From Siphonodentalium dalli (Eukaryota > Mollusca > Scaphopoda > Gadilida > Siphonodentaliidae): 64,000 nt of DNA. Under the pieces are notes generated by a model. That model was not told the origin of the DNA and made no database searches. It worked only from the letters and a program-made list of their open reading frames with translations. The DNA lies in NCBI GenBank assembly GCA_032622095.1, contig CP136069.1, positions 44,552,194 through 44,616,193 on the forward strand, given 5' to 3'. Positions within the stretch are counted from its first letter, which is position 1. Every line of letters starts with the position of its first letter. Of this stretch, positions 10,181 through 21,068 are shown piece after piece. The position numbers and the translations under genes are program-made.

Positions 10181-11205
10181 TACGGAAGCGTATTTAAATG
10201 GACATAGTGAAAAAATAAAGAAATCAGAAAGTCGAAATTTTAACTTTAATCTCGAAATTTTAACTTTTTTCTCGAAATTTTAATTTTTATCTCGAAATTT
10301 TAACTTTTTCTCGAAATTTTAACTTTTATCAACTTTCTTCTCGAAATTTTAACTTTTATCTCGAAATTTTAACTTTTTTCTCGAAATTTTAACTTTTATC
10401 CTGTTTTATCTCGAAATTTTAACTTTTTTCTCGAAATTTTAACTTTTATCTCGAAATTTTAACTTTTTATTAAAAAGTCAAAATTTTAACTTGTTCTCGA
10501 AATTTTAACTTTTATCTCGAAATTAACTTTTTTCTCGAAATTTTAACTTTTATCTCGAAATTTTAACTTTTTTCACGAAATTTTTACTTTTTTCTCGAAA
10601 TTTTTACTTTTTATTAAAAAGTCGAAATTTTAACTTTTTTCTCGAAATTTTAACTTTTTTCTCGATATATATGGGGTTCAAGTACAGTTCACATCATACT
10701 CTAAAAATGTCAGCGAGGGAGGAACTTGTCAGATTTTACTTCACTCTTGGTTTGAGTTTCGGTGAGATTGCCGTCACCCTTGCGCAAAGTTCATATGCTG
10801 CTTCATTGAAAACAATGTGCAAACAGCAACTGCGCGAATAGCTGGCGGAAACGAATACCGTAGACCTATATAACCATAAAAGTTAAAATTTCGAGATAAA
10901 AGTTAAAATTTCGACTTTTTAATAAAAAGTTAAAATTTCGAGAAAAAAGTTAAAATTTCGACTTTATAACAAAAAGTTAAAATTTCGAGAAAAAAGTTAA
11001 AATTTCGAGATAAAAGTTAAAATTTCGAGAAGAAAGTTGATAAAAGTTAAAATTTCGAGAAAAAGTTAAAATTTCGAGATAAAAATTAAAATTTCGAGAA
11101 AAAAGTTAAAATTTCGAGATAAAAGTTAAAATTTCGAGATTAAAGTTAAAATTTCGACTTTCTGATTTCTTTATTTTTTCACTATGTCCCTAATACGCTT
11201 CCGTA
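10181..11205. mobile_element. IS3EU-like non-autonomous transposon with minisatellite inverted arms
   Basis: Termini TACGGAAGCGTATT / AATACGCTTCCGTA are flanked by a perfect 6-bp duplication GAAATG (10175-10180 and 11206-11211). TAY/RTA ends with 6-bp duplications fit the IS3EU superfamily as I recall it. Long arms (about 10225-10670 and 10879-11160) are reverse complements built from a 20-bp unit TCTCGAAATTTTAACTTTTA, so the element would fold into one large hairpin. The ~210-bp core holds a 44-codon ORF. Confidence 0.65.
10707..10841 (+). CDS. 44-residue N-terminal fragment of a transposase/integrase (HTH-like)
   Basis: ATG at 10707 to TAG at 10839-10841. The residues RFYFTLGLSFGEIAVTLA match the helix-turn-helix pattern (YF.LGL.Y.EI...L) found at the start of animal integrase-type transposase proteins that precede an rve domain. 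The protein stops before the second half of that domain. It lies exactly in the loop of the inverted-arm element and is probably a relic of the parent transposase kept between the arms. The family assignment rests on this one motif. Confidence 0.45.
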   Translation: MSAREELVRFYFTLGLSFGEIAVTLAQSSYAASLKTMCKQQLRE

Positions 11206-11211
11206 GAAATG

Positions 11212-11604
11212 AAACATTTCAAGGCAGAACAAAAAGATAAAAACATAACAAATGGACACGCTATTTACGTTCAATATTTTTCATTTACCGGAACATATTG
11301 AAAACTTTATTTGAAAAAAAACGTTCAAAGTTACCCCGTGTTCAAAGTTACCCCGGTTTACGGTACAACAAACTGTTTTATCCGCATACGCCAAATCAAA
11401 AAAGCGGAACGGCGGTATGTAGATCTGTCTGTCTGACCGTCTATCTGTCTGTTCGGATTTTTCCATATATGAAATTCATGAATATTCAAAACTCCATGTA
11501 CCGGTATGCATGGAATGCTACTCCAGAACTTTGACCTGTCGCACTTAAACCGCGGAATGGGGCTGGATGGATCCAATATGGTAACGATTCAGTGATCTCG
11601 CTTA
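11212..11604. other. Unannotated spacer
   Basis: No gene is seen. TTCAAAGTTACCCC occurs twice at about 11325-11355 and again near 9890, so the IS3EU-like element may sit inside an older repeat. Confidence 0.4.
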
Positions 11605-12384
11605 TCTATTATATATTTTGGAAGATCTGTGTGTGTGTGGGGGGTGTGTGTGTGAGGGTGTGTGTGTGAGGGTGTGTGTGTGTGTGTGTGAGTGTGTGAG
11701 GGTGAGGGTCCAATGAGGGAGGGAGGGTGTGTGTGTGTGTGCGTGTGTGTGTGTGTGTCTGTTTGTCTGTGTGTTCGCGATGGACTCGAAAACGGCCGAG
11801 CCGATTTCGATGAAACTTGGTATGTGGGGGTACTTTCGGCCGTGGAGTGGCATGGGCCGTGGAGTGGCACGGGCCTCTTAATTTGCCCGTGCGACATGAC
11901 CTTGACCTTGAAATCGGGTAATTTCAAGTTCGAACGCCCGAGTATCACGGGATTTCGATGAAAATTAGTGTCTATGGATACTTTCGTATGGGGAGTGTCG
12001 TAGGCCTATTCATTTGCCCGTGCGACGTGACCTTGACCTTGAAATCGGGTCAAGTCAAGGTCAAATCGCGAATTATTATGGGATTTCGACGAAATTTGAT
12101 ACGTGGGGTTACTTTTGTCCACTGAGTGTTTTGGACGGGTCGAGTCGTGACCCCGACCTGACCTTGACCTTCAAAATTATCAATTCGAGGTCAAATCGGG
12201 TAAAACCGGATGGATTTCGACGGGTACTTTTGTCGGGTACTTTTGTCCGGGCAGTGTTTTGGACGGGTCAAATCGTGACCCCACCTGACCTTGACCTTCA
12301 AAATGGACAATTCAAGGTCAAATCGCGCAATTCGCCGAAAAGCAGAGGGGAAACAGCCCGACCGAAGTCGGGTCCACCTGCTAG
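11605..12384 (+). mobile_element. Helitron-like non-autonomous element (H2) with TG microsatellite
   Basis: The 5' end TCTATTATATATTTTGGAAG follows an A. The 3' end is CTAG at 12381-12384, preceded by the hairpin CCCGACCGAAGTCGGG and followed by T. Inside are a (TG)n tract at 11628-11770 and ~130-bp monomers with GACCTTGACCTT and GGATTTCGACGAAATTTGAT boxes. No protein is encoded; His-Thr-rich frames on the minus strand are microsatellite translations. Confidence 0.65.
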
Positions 12385-13926
12385 TCTAATATATATTTTG
12401 GGACTTCTGTCTGTTTGTCTGTTTGTCTGTGTGTTAGCTACATGGCCGGGAAAACTGCCATAATTCTCCATTTTATGACTCCAGCCATAAATGATTTTAT
12501 ATTAAATAATTCAATTTTACTTTTGTGGTAGCCTGTTAACCGGAACGTTTTCAGTAGACATCGTCGACTCAAATACGTTATTTTAAAATATAATATTGAT
12601 ATTAGATCGCAATTGTTACCGGGAATTTATTGAAATTGGCGTACAGTACCCCTTTAAGAGGGTGGGTGGGTGGGTAAATTTTATAACATTTATTGCTGCC
12701 ACTTCGTAAGGCAGATCAAGACAAAGTAATTTTATTATAGCAATTTAGCGAGCGCGCCAAAATTGTAACTCACATTGTTAGCCAATGAAAATAGATAACA
12801 CATATAATGACGTCATGCAACCATGCCTATTATTAGAAAGCATAACCGATGTAATAGACTTATTTATAGATCACAAATAATGACGTCACGCCAACATGCA
12901 TATTCATGAGAAGGCGCCACCAATGTAATAGTCTTTTTCATAGAGTTATCTCGCTTAGATTAATATGAACCCTAGTCACGGAATTACTCGATTTGTAGAC
13001 AAATAGAATCAATTCCATGAGATGGGTTTAGAAAAACATCTTGAAGACCATATATTACCTTTAACGGTTTATTGCGGATGACTTGATCATATACGAAGTG
13101 ACAAACAATCATACATCAACAAACATACAATACATGCAAGACAAAGATGACAAACATATACATATACATACGGAACACATGCAATACCACTGACACACAT
13201 GCAACTAATTTATCACATCAAACAAGCATATGAATGCACATGCACTGAGATCAAATCAAATAAGGAAACAGATTCAAGTCAAGTGTTTGTTTCCTACTTG
13301 CCCTAAATATAGAGCGTTCAATAAAACTACTTCATAGGATTTAATTTAACTGTTCTCATTTTTTTAAACAATTAAGATTACTTCTTGAAAACCATTTACT
13401 ACATGTTGTCAGAACATAGCTTAAATATTTAAAAGCAGTCAAGTTTTAGTTTAGATTTATACCTTTTTTGAACCGCCAAGCCATAGGCCACCAAAAAAGG
13501 AAAGAACAGGAGGAAAAAACTGAAACATTAAACATGAAGTTGGGAGCAAATTCGGGCCCCTCTCTCTTCAAATGACCTATGATCGCAATGCCATCAAATG
13601 ATCACATGCCTCAGCAATTACCTACCAATCTGATAACTAAACATAAACGAACCATAAAAGTAATGCCACAAACAGACCAATAGTCGCAATGCCACTATTA
13701 AAGTTATCATGCCACCACTTTCCTAGTCGATACTTTTAAAGTACTATGTATATAAATTGATTTATATCACCATCCATATACTGAAAACTATAATTATAAA
13801 ATAGTATCCGAATTATAACAGAAATGACACAAACAGACCCACAGTCGCGCTGCCACTGCTCAAGTCACTGTCAAGCCTTCTATATTCCGTATATTACATT
13901 ATATTGATGTTGCTAACTTTAGGAAA

Positions 13927-14465
13927 TTAAGTTAATCTATTCACCACTTGAATCATAAGAGATCTCATCCTCCTTGTCCCTTCATAATTCAAATGCAACT
14001 TATCCCCTGCATACAAATCTAGAATTGGAGCTCCTTTGGCAATAAATACTCTATATGTTTTCAAAAATTCTATACGATATTCTTGGCACAAGTCATTTAA
14101 CAGATCATTCACAGATATTACTTTTGTACCCAGCTCTAATATGTCTATAGGCCTAGGTATTATTGATGACATGATGATTTTTGCCCTAGAAACCTTCTTT
14201 GAACATTTTATTAGAGATTCAAAGGCTTTTCTAATATCTTCTTCTGAAGATTCTTCTATGTTATTGGTTCCAACGTGATATATTAATATTATGTGAGAGT
14301 AGGATGATAATTTGTTACCATACAACTTCCCTGACTTCACCAGGAATGCCATCTTTGAGATATTGATTCCTCTAAATGCTAGGACGTCTAGTGATTTCAC
14401 GTCAGATACATACTTGCCTATTGAGTCTGTTACCAAAAGAGCTCTAATATCATTGAATCTGTCAG
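13927..14465 (-). CDS. SGNH-family hydrolase (copy 2)
   Basis: Same protein as the frame at 5371-5909, with all SGNH blocks preserved and one substitution (Pro to Ser in NKLS-SYSHI). It lacks the upstream recombinase exon structure and the A1 end of its element, so it probably has no promoter of its own. Confidence 0.7.
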
Positions 14466-14493
14466 CTGAAATTATAAATATACTGTATTATAA

Positions 14494-15170
14494 TCAAATA
14501 ACTGCACACATGTGGTTACGCATCTGTTTGGCTATTAAAAATTTATCCTCTATTGTGTAATGTAAATACCGCTTATATGCATCGCTCTTCCAATCACCCA
14601 TCAACTGAATCAATTCTCCTGGAACTTGTGATTGAAATGCCCAAGTGGCCCCACCCCTTCTGAACGCGTGGGTTGAATAAAGGGAAGGTTCCCTACCAGT
14701 CCTTGAAATCATTTTCCTAAGGAATGATTGAAACTGTTGATAGGTGATTGGTTGAACAGAGGGATGCATAAATGCCGGATTGGTGAGTTTCCCTGGAACT
14801 AGTTTTAACATGTTCTTATATGCAGATACTGGACAAATTCTAGACTCTGGGATAGATAGCACTGGCATTCTTAAAATTCTTTGACCAAATTGAATTGTTT
14901 TGGTCCACTTTATAATAACCAGAAGAACGCTATCTGATTGCAATATGTCTCCTCGTGTCAGCTGATGCGTTGAATTGAATTTCTTAGCTGATTCCGGCGC
15001 TAAATTAGATTTGCGAAGCATTAGAAAAAATGCCAGGAGAAACATTGCCCAGAAAGTAGCTTCAATTGGATTTCCATAGTCCAGATATTGAGAAATATCT
15101 ACTAATATCTCAGGTGTAATTGGCTCAGATTGCTTTATACAATGTGGTTTTAATCTGGCAATTCCTTTTA
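14494..15170 (-). pseudogene. Tyrosine recombinase, N-terminally truncated (copy 2)
   Basis: Retains the catalytic domain (LMLRKSNL, HAFRRGGAT, GDW and YLHY all present, with one Gly to Val change in HPSVQPITY) but is cut off at 15170. The first ~107 codons, the DNA-binding N-terminal domain and the intron are missing, so it is presumed inactive. Confidence 0.85.
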
Positions 15171-15413
15171 TTCCTGACGGATTTTGACGAAATTTGATAC
15201 ATAGGGTTACTTTTGTCCAGGGAGTGTTTTGGACGGGTCAAATCGTGACTCAGACCTGACATTGACCTTCAAAAAGGTAAATTCAAGGTTAAATCGGGTA
15301 AAACGGGACGGATTTCGACGAAATTTGATACCTAGAGATACTTTTGTCCGGGGAGTCTTTTGGACGGGTCAAATCGTTACCCCGACCTGACCTTGACCTT
15401 CAAAAAGGTCAAT

Positions 15414-16154
15414 TCTAATATATATTTTGGGACTTCTGTCTGTTTGTCTGTGTGTTAGCTATGGCCGGGAAAACTGCCCGACGGATTTTGACGAAATTTG
15501 ATACCTAGGGTTACTTTTGTCCAGGGAGTGTTTTGGACGGGTCAAATCGTGACTCCGACCTGACCTTGAAATTCAAAAAGGTCAATTCAAGGTCAAATCT
15601 GGTAAAACGGGACGGATTTCGACGAAATTTGATACCTAGAGATACTTTTGCCCGGGGAGTCTTTTGGACGGGTCAAATCGTTACCCCGACCTGACCTTGA
15701 CCTTCCAAAAGGTCAATTCAAGGTCAAATCGGGTAAAACGGACGGATTTCGACGAAATTTGATACATAGGGTTACTTTTGTCCGGGGAGTGTTTTGGAAG
15801 GGTCAAATCGTTACCCCGACATGACCTTCAAAATTTTCAATTCAAGGTCAAATCGCGAATTTTGACGGGATTTCGACAACATTTGATACCTAGGGTTGCA
15901 TTTGTCCCAGGAATGTTTTGGACGGGTCAAATCGTGACCCCGACCTGACATTGACCTTCAAAATTGTCAATTCAAGGTCAAATCGGGTAAAACCTGACGG
16001 ATTTCGACGGTACTTTTTTCGGGTACTTTTGTCCGGGAGTGTTTTGGACGGGTCAAATCGTGACCCCGACCTGACCTTGACCTTCAAAATTGTCAATTCA
16101 AGGTCAAATCGCGCAATCCGTTGAACAGCAGACGAAGTCGGGTCCACCAGCTAG
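15414..16154 (+). mobile_element. Helitron-like element (H4) with five ~130-bp monomers
   Basis: 5' end TCTAATATATATTTTGGGAC, then TTCTGTCTGTTTGTCTG. About five monomers follow, ending in ACGAAGTCGGGTCCACCAG and CTAG (16151-16154) before T. This is the most complete copy of the family here (741 bp). Downstream, 16170-16222 (GCCCCGTGCAACGCCGGG and a CACTGGT end) looks like the decayed 3' end of another Helitron family. Confidence 0.65.
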
Positions 16155-16222
16155 TAATATATATATTTTTCAATATTAATTTTGCCACACATTGCCCCGT
16201 GCAACGCCGGGTACACCCACTG

Positions 16223-16803
16223 GTATTATATAATCACCGAGTGTACTAGGCCTATATATAGGGCCTACCTATATCTATCTTCGTCGATGCCTCGATGGTC
16301 TAACTGAACCTGGGTATTCGTTTGCAAATTCGACTCAGTCACAGAGAAATCGCGATTATCACAAAATTTCGTTCCATCAGTACTCAGTCACATACAGTTT
16401 CTATTTTTGATTTGCCCTGTATTATTATACTTCCGGATTACCAGAGGTTGTCATTGAAATTTCTGGAATTCTATTACGAATTTACTCTCCAAATCAAGCA
16501 CATAAATTTCACATTTGAATTGTATGTTGACAAACATTTACTAAGGAATATGGGTAGATACATATATAGACTTGCTGTGTCCCAGCGCCTTCGATTTTAG
16601 TACAAAATGCCACGTCGAATTCGTCTTGAAAATTCAGTTCCAAACACTGAACACAGAACAGGTTCAGAAATTCAGACAGATTCGTGACATGTCATTTGTC
16701 ATGATTTCATTGATTTGACGAATACTAGTACGATTATACGTATACAACATGTAGTCTTGTTTAAATATCGTGGTTGGCGTTATCTTCATAGGTTTTGCAG
16801 AGT
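16223..16803. other. Unannotated intergenic stretch
   Basis: No gene, RNA or element end that I can support. The 92-codon frame at 16322-16600 is hydrophobic and AT-rich and has no recognisable motif. Confidence 0.4.
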
Positions 16804-16805
16804 TA

Positions 16806-17806
16806 CTCTCGGGCTCCAAATAAACGTGCATGCACGTTTATTATTTCAGGCGGAAAAGTCCCCCCTGTACGCTGCTTATTTGGGTCTGCACGTTTATTTA
16901 TTTTTCAGTAAAATAATTTGTACCAAAAGTGAACCGTCAAATTCATCAACCAAGCGAAAGTTTTACCACCGTAAAACATCTTTTCACTTCAAATTTAGGG
17001 AAACAGTTTGACAGTTATTATAGTAAATACGGTACGTTACTCGCTTGAGAGGAATTCCCAAAAATGAAAATAGCAGTGTTTACCTCCCCGCATTCATTTG
17101 AAAGTGGCTGCATCCGTCTAGTAAGCCGGGTATCCATTACTTTCGCGCACGTGATTGTTAGGATTATCTCATTTTCAGGGGGACGCACCATCATCCATGT
17201 TCTTCCAGAATACACATTTCCCCTCCCCGCATGTCTTTAAAAGTGGACCCATCGGTTTCCGATTAAGCCGTGTATTCATGACGTTTGCGCACGTTTTCAT
17301 CAGGATTATCTCATTATTAGGGGGGACGCACCACGTGCTTACCGGAATACACATTTTTTACTGTGTCAGTGTGGTGCTCCATTTAGAACCAGATATTTTT
17401 GTTTTAATTATCTCAATAAAACACTCAATACTGCCATAATCCAACAATTTTATTAGAGGTTAATTTATAAAATATTTGGATCATTGAAAGTGTAATTAAA
17501 TGTTACTTTATAGTTGGGAAGCTTAGTCTATAATTAAAAATGGACGTAGAATAAAACATCGGGGCCTCATTACGCACTGTCTTTAGGGAATTTCTGTAAA
17601 AATTGTTGTTGTTTCCCCGCGAGAATTTAAACATGGCTTACCGAGTTATGTATAAAATATAAAAATTTCACGTCCTCACTGTTAATTTTATAAACATTTG
17701 CTGGAAATTCCCCCCTGCAATTTGGGTCTGCACGTTTATTAATTTTCAATGAAAGTTCCCCCCTGCACTATTATTTGGGTCTGCACGTTTATTTGGAGCC
17801 CGAGAG
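16806..17806. mobile_element. 1-kb non-autonomous DNA transposon with TA target duplication
   Basis: Terminal inverted repeats CTCTCGGGCTCCAAATAAAC / GTTTATTTGGAGCCCGAGAG are flanked by TA on both sides. Subterminal CTGCACGTTTATT motifs recur next to CCCCCCTG boxes. An internal ~130-bp duplication (about 17086-17190 and 17223-17330) carries CGCACGT and GGGGGACGCACCA. No transposase is seen. Confidence 0.75.
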
Positions 17807-18113
17807 TATATATCGTGGAAATTTCAATGCTTTTTCCCTGTGCACATATTTATTTAATTATTATTTATAATTATATTAGTTGCCTTGGCCTTGCAAGTTG
17901 CATACGTCGTAGTAACGACTAACATAAATTTTGATTAAATGATGGAAATTCCTCTATTTTTGAGTATTTAAATTATAAATATTATTTCCCCTTTAGAGGG
18001 CTTTCTCAAGTTGATTTTACCACAGTTACTGGACATAAAGTCCCAAAATAAGGGTTTAAACTTTAATTGAGTTTAGAGCACAATCCCATTGTTGCAATCG
18101 TTCCCTGATTTTT
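17807..18113. other. Unannotated spacer
   Basis: AT-rich, nothing supported. Confidence 0.4.
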
Positions 18114-18508
18114 GGTAAAGCACACCAATTCCCAAGGCTGGCGAAGGAATAGTTCAATGATTATCCCATCGTTAGGCACACGCAACTCACAACAGACAAA
18201 TCGCACGGGCGCTTCGAAGTAGCTTCAATTACCAGAGGTGACAGGGGCATGAACAGCGCTCTGCTTCCCACAAACACACTGCCATTATACGCCGTTACTA
18301 TTTACGCACTTCTAGTATACTAAGCAGGCACATATACATAGGGACGGCGTATAAGGGGAGTGCGGGTGGGGGTGCAGGTCCTCTGGTATAATATTTGAAG
18401 CTACATTGAAACGACCGCGCGATTTGTTTGTTATGAGTGGCACTTGTCGATCAATGGGATATCACTGAAATATTAGTTTGCCAGCCTTGGGAATTGGTGT
18501 GATTCACC
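18114..18508. mobile_element. MITE with 30-bp inverted repeats
   Basis: CACACCAATTCCCAAGGCTGGC at 18121 pairs with its complement at 18479-18501. The outer GGTAAAG / TTCACC extend it imperfectly. The TATACGCCGTTACTATTTACGC segment resembles the stem of the foldback at 52355-52567. No clear target duplication is seen. Confidence 0.65.
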
Positions 18509-19452
18509 AAAATACAATATATATACATCAACAGGGCAAACGGAAGGCGATGGCAATAGTAACACATGCATTGGTTGAATTATTTATTAACCAGTAGAAT
18601 AATTACATTTATAATTGTCGTTAGAATCCGGTGAATCCCCGTGATAAAAAATCTCGAAATCGGCAAAAACGTGATAGACGAAATGTGGTACGCAATAACG
18701 GTTAGTATGGAAATCCACCCAAAAGTCAAAACTCGATACAAGTGGAGTTTTGATTGGCTAAAAAGTTTGCGCGTCGGCCAATCATACCCATTGTTTGAGA
18801 ACTTGTCTCTTCTGTTTTTCTTTTGTTGTAAAGGTCAACATGCCGGGTAATTGTATGCTGGGACACCCCTCTCGTACTCTCCCCTTCGGCAGTCAGCATT
18901 GACATTTGGTCAAAGATGGTCCCACGACCAACTTGAAAGTACTTAAAAAGGTCCTTAAAAGTCCTTAAATTTACATTTTAAGAACCTGTATGAACCCTGA
19001 TATTTATAAACATAAAACCAGCCCAAAATTATGAGCGGTTTCGGACATGGGTCGGTCGGGTTAGCAGAAACACAGGTAATTTTTTTTTTTAGGCCATATT
19101 AAATTTGGTGAAAATTCCTAACGATCACTATTTTTATTGAGACATGCAGTGAAATTGCCATCACTATTATTAATTTCAGCCTAAATCAAAACCCATCACT
19201 ATTATTAGGCCATCACAAATATTAGCGAGGACGGAGTGGTAATATCGACTCGGGCTGTTAATGATTCCTATTTGGCGGTTAATAACCATAACACCCTCTA
19301 AAATTATGTTATTAGTATATTGACGTTCCTTCAAGAATGAAGTATTAGCACCCTCGACTGCATCTTGGGTTGCTAATAGGCCCTCGGGCTGTTAATCATT
19401 CCTGGAGGGACGTTAATAGATCATAACTCCCTCCAAAATTATGTTATTGGTA
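18509..19452. other. Intergenic sequence with diverged repeats
   Basis: Contains CACTATTATTAGGCCATCAC-type motifs (19125-19215) related to the MITE at 46908-47159. A ~120-bp imperfect duplication (CTCGGGCTGTTAAT...AAAATTATGTTATT) lies at about 19250-19320 and 19383-19450. No gene. Confidence 0.5.
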
Positions 19453-19884
19453 TGTAGCTGTCACGTTGTAAATATAAAAGGCCCATGACTTCTCTGCACG
19501 AGAGGTCTAGATCTCTTGGTCACAGTAGACGCTTTGTGTGATCACCGAAGTTCTGTCTCTCATTCTGTAACACTGTGGGTACCTCCACTCCTCGGAGTCT
19601 GTGTCATGGTGCGACCACTCTGGGGGAGGACTCATGTGAGATTCGGTGAATCTCAAAAAGAAAGGGGGAATAGTGTAGTGGTCACATTGTAAATATCGAA
19701 GGCCAATGACTTCTCTGCACAGGAGGTCTAGATCGCTTGGTCACAGCTGTTAGACGCTATGTGTGATCAACAAACTTAAGCAACGTCGAGCTCCATTAGT
19801 CCTTGGATGGGTGACCGGCTTGGGATTCCGGGTGCTGCCAACTTTTGGTGGGACTCCCACACTTCTGTCTCTCATTCTGTTACA
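19453..19884 (+). mobile_element. Miniature LTR retroelement (TRIM) with 5S rRNA sequence in the LTR (copy B)
   Basis: The left LTR is 19453-19572 and the right LTR 19674-19884, both starting TGTAG and ending AACA/TTACA. The left LTR has lost ~90 bp covering the 5S part; the right LTR keeps it. The 101-bp internal region carries the conserved CCTCGGAGTCTGTGTCATG box and a polypurine tract AAAAAGAAAGGGGGAA two to three bases before the right LTR. No protein is encoded, so it would need enzymes from an autonomous LTR element. Flanks GGTA / GGTG are an imperfect 4-bp duplication, and the primer-binding site is decayed (CTGTGGGTACC). Confidence 0.75.
19765..19845 (+). ncRNA. 5S rRNA-derived segment in right LTR of TRIM copy B
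   Basis: From GATCAACAAACTTAAGCAAC to GGGTGCTGCCAACTTT this matches the 3' two-thirds of animal 5S rRNA. The C box is kept (CCTTGGATGGGTGACC) and the A box is slightly altered. The 5' third and the stem-I partner are missing, so it is not a functional ribosomal 5S gene. Confidence 0.8.
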
Positions 19885-20826
19885 GGTGAGATAGGACAGC
19901 AAGAATAAACACATTTACAACTAAAAGTGTGTGAAAAAAGGCATGCAGTTAGTTGTCTCATACATGTATGTTGATGTTTCAATGATCGATAACTCTGCAA
20001 TACTTACAAATATCAGTCCTTCCCAAGAGACGGTCACGATTACTCTCTCACCTATACACACATGCAATTTTCAATTCACGGGTGCTAAAATTTACACTCG
20101 TCCCTCTTGCTTATGGTGGCTGTAAACGTTGATTCAATGTTGGAACTATTTTAAAGTTTATACAATGTACCATTAGATCCTGTCCCGTCTCCATTTAAGT
20201 ATGGACATCATACATGTATCATACATGTATGTATTGTGTATCTTAGGCTTCTTAGCTTATAAGTCAGTGGGGTACTATCAAAATGGTAGGTTTTCTCCAA
20301 ATTTTTTTTTTTTACAGGGGTTAGGTGTCAATATTTTTTACAATAATTACTTGGGGGTCTACTGGTATAACATTAGTCAGAAATTCAGCAATTTAAGTGG
20401 CGGACTACATATTAAATGAGTTAACAACTAGAATAGATTCTGGTAAAAAAAACCTCATGTTGTCAACTGTTACTACAGTCTCTTTGAAAAGCCAATGGAA
20501 ATCCTAACAGATTTACGTCTCAGGAACTGTCATTGAGATTTATTTTCTGTATTGATGGGATTCCCTACATTTCATTGGTTATGGCTCAGACCATGCACGA
20601 TTCCATTGGTTAATGATGTAATGATGTAACAGATCATTTCAAGGCGGAATCCAATCTGAGCATTCTTTTATAAAATGCCTATAACAATTACAAACACTGT
20701 TTGTGGCTTGTTATATTTAAATTGCGAGATCGGAGGTCAATGACGTGTTGACAATTTTCCCACACATAGCAAAACACAACAAATCTTATAATACAGAATA
20801 CAGGCGACATTCATACCGGTAAATCA
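19885..20826. other. Unannotated intergenic stretch
   Basis: No gene supported. GATGTAATGATGTAACAGATC and the following ATTTAAATTG segment near 20610-20740 share similarity with 30780-30880, pointing to a further dispersed repeat. Confidence 0.4.
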
Positions 20827-20830
20827 TTAA

Positions 20831-21064
20831 CCCTTTGAGTGCCAGGTCGATTTTTGTATCAACCCATATACCCTGTGCCAATGCATTCTCTTATATATGC
20901 GAGTCGACCATAGGTCGCCTCGCATATATAAGAGAATGCATTGGCCTAACAATTCTTTTTTTTTAATTTTTTTTTTACAATTTTAATAATTTATTCTTAT
21001 ATTCTTTAACAGACTTATTTTGTAGGTTTAGGGCCGATGAGATCGGCCCCTGGCACTCAAAGAG
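20831..21064. mobile_element. TTAA-flanked palindromic MITE (piggyBac-like), copy 1
   Basis: TTAA at 20827-20830 and 21065-21068 bound the ends CCCTTTGAGTGCCAG / CTGGCACTCAAAGAG. Inside is a hairpin, GCCAATGCATTCTCTTATAT and its complement, around GTCGACCATAGGTC (20876-20943). No coding capacity. Confidence 0.75.
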
Positions 21065-21068
21065 TTAA

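Larger units (their letters stand above)
12459..15170 (-). repeat. 2712-bp duplicate of 3903-6614 (partial MITE + A2 + B1 + hydrolase + partial recombinase)
   Basis: Every landmark lies 8556 bp from its counterpart, so there are no indels across 2.7 kb. I noticed only a handful of base changes, including hydrolase Pro45 to Ser and a Gly to Val change in the recombinase. The left end falls inside the TTAA MITE and the right end inside the recombinase gene. Neither is a transposon terminus. Short homology CTG(G/C)CATAATTC is present at the left junction. Confidence 0.9.
12385..15413 (+). mobile_element. Helitron-like element (H3), abutting H2 and split by a duplicated segment
   Basis: Begins TCTAATATATATTTTGGGAC immediately after the CTAG end of H2, giving a head-to-tail pair. 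It is interrupted by 12459-15170 and resumes CTGACGGATTTTGACG at 15174 with about two ~130-bp monomers. It ends without its own CTAG terminus where H4 starts. Confidence 0.6.

Noticed and set aside
11589-11961. His/Thr-rich and Val/Cys-rich open frames
   Set aside because: Translations of the (TG)n microsatellite in the Helitron-like element.
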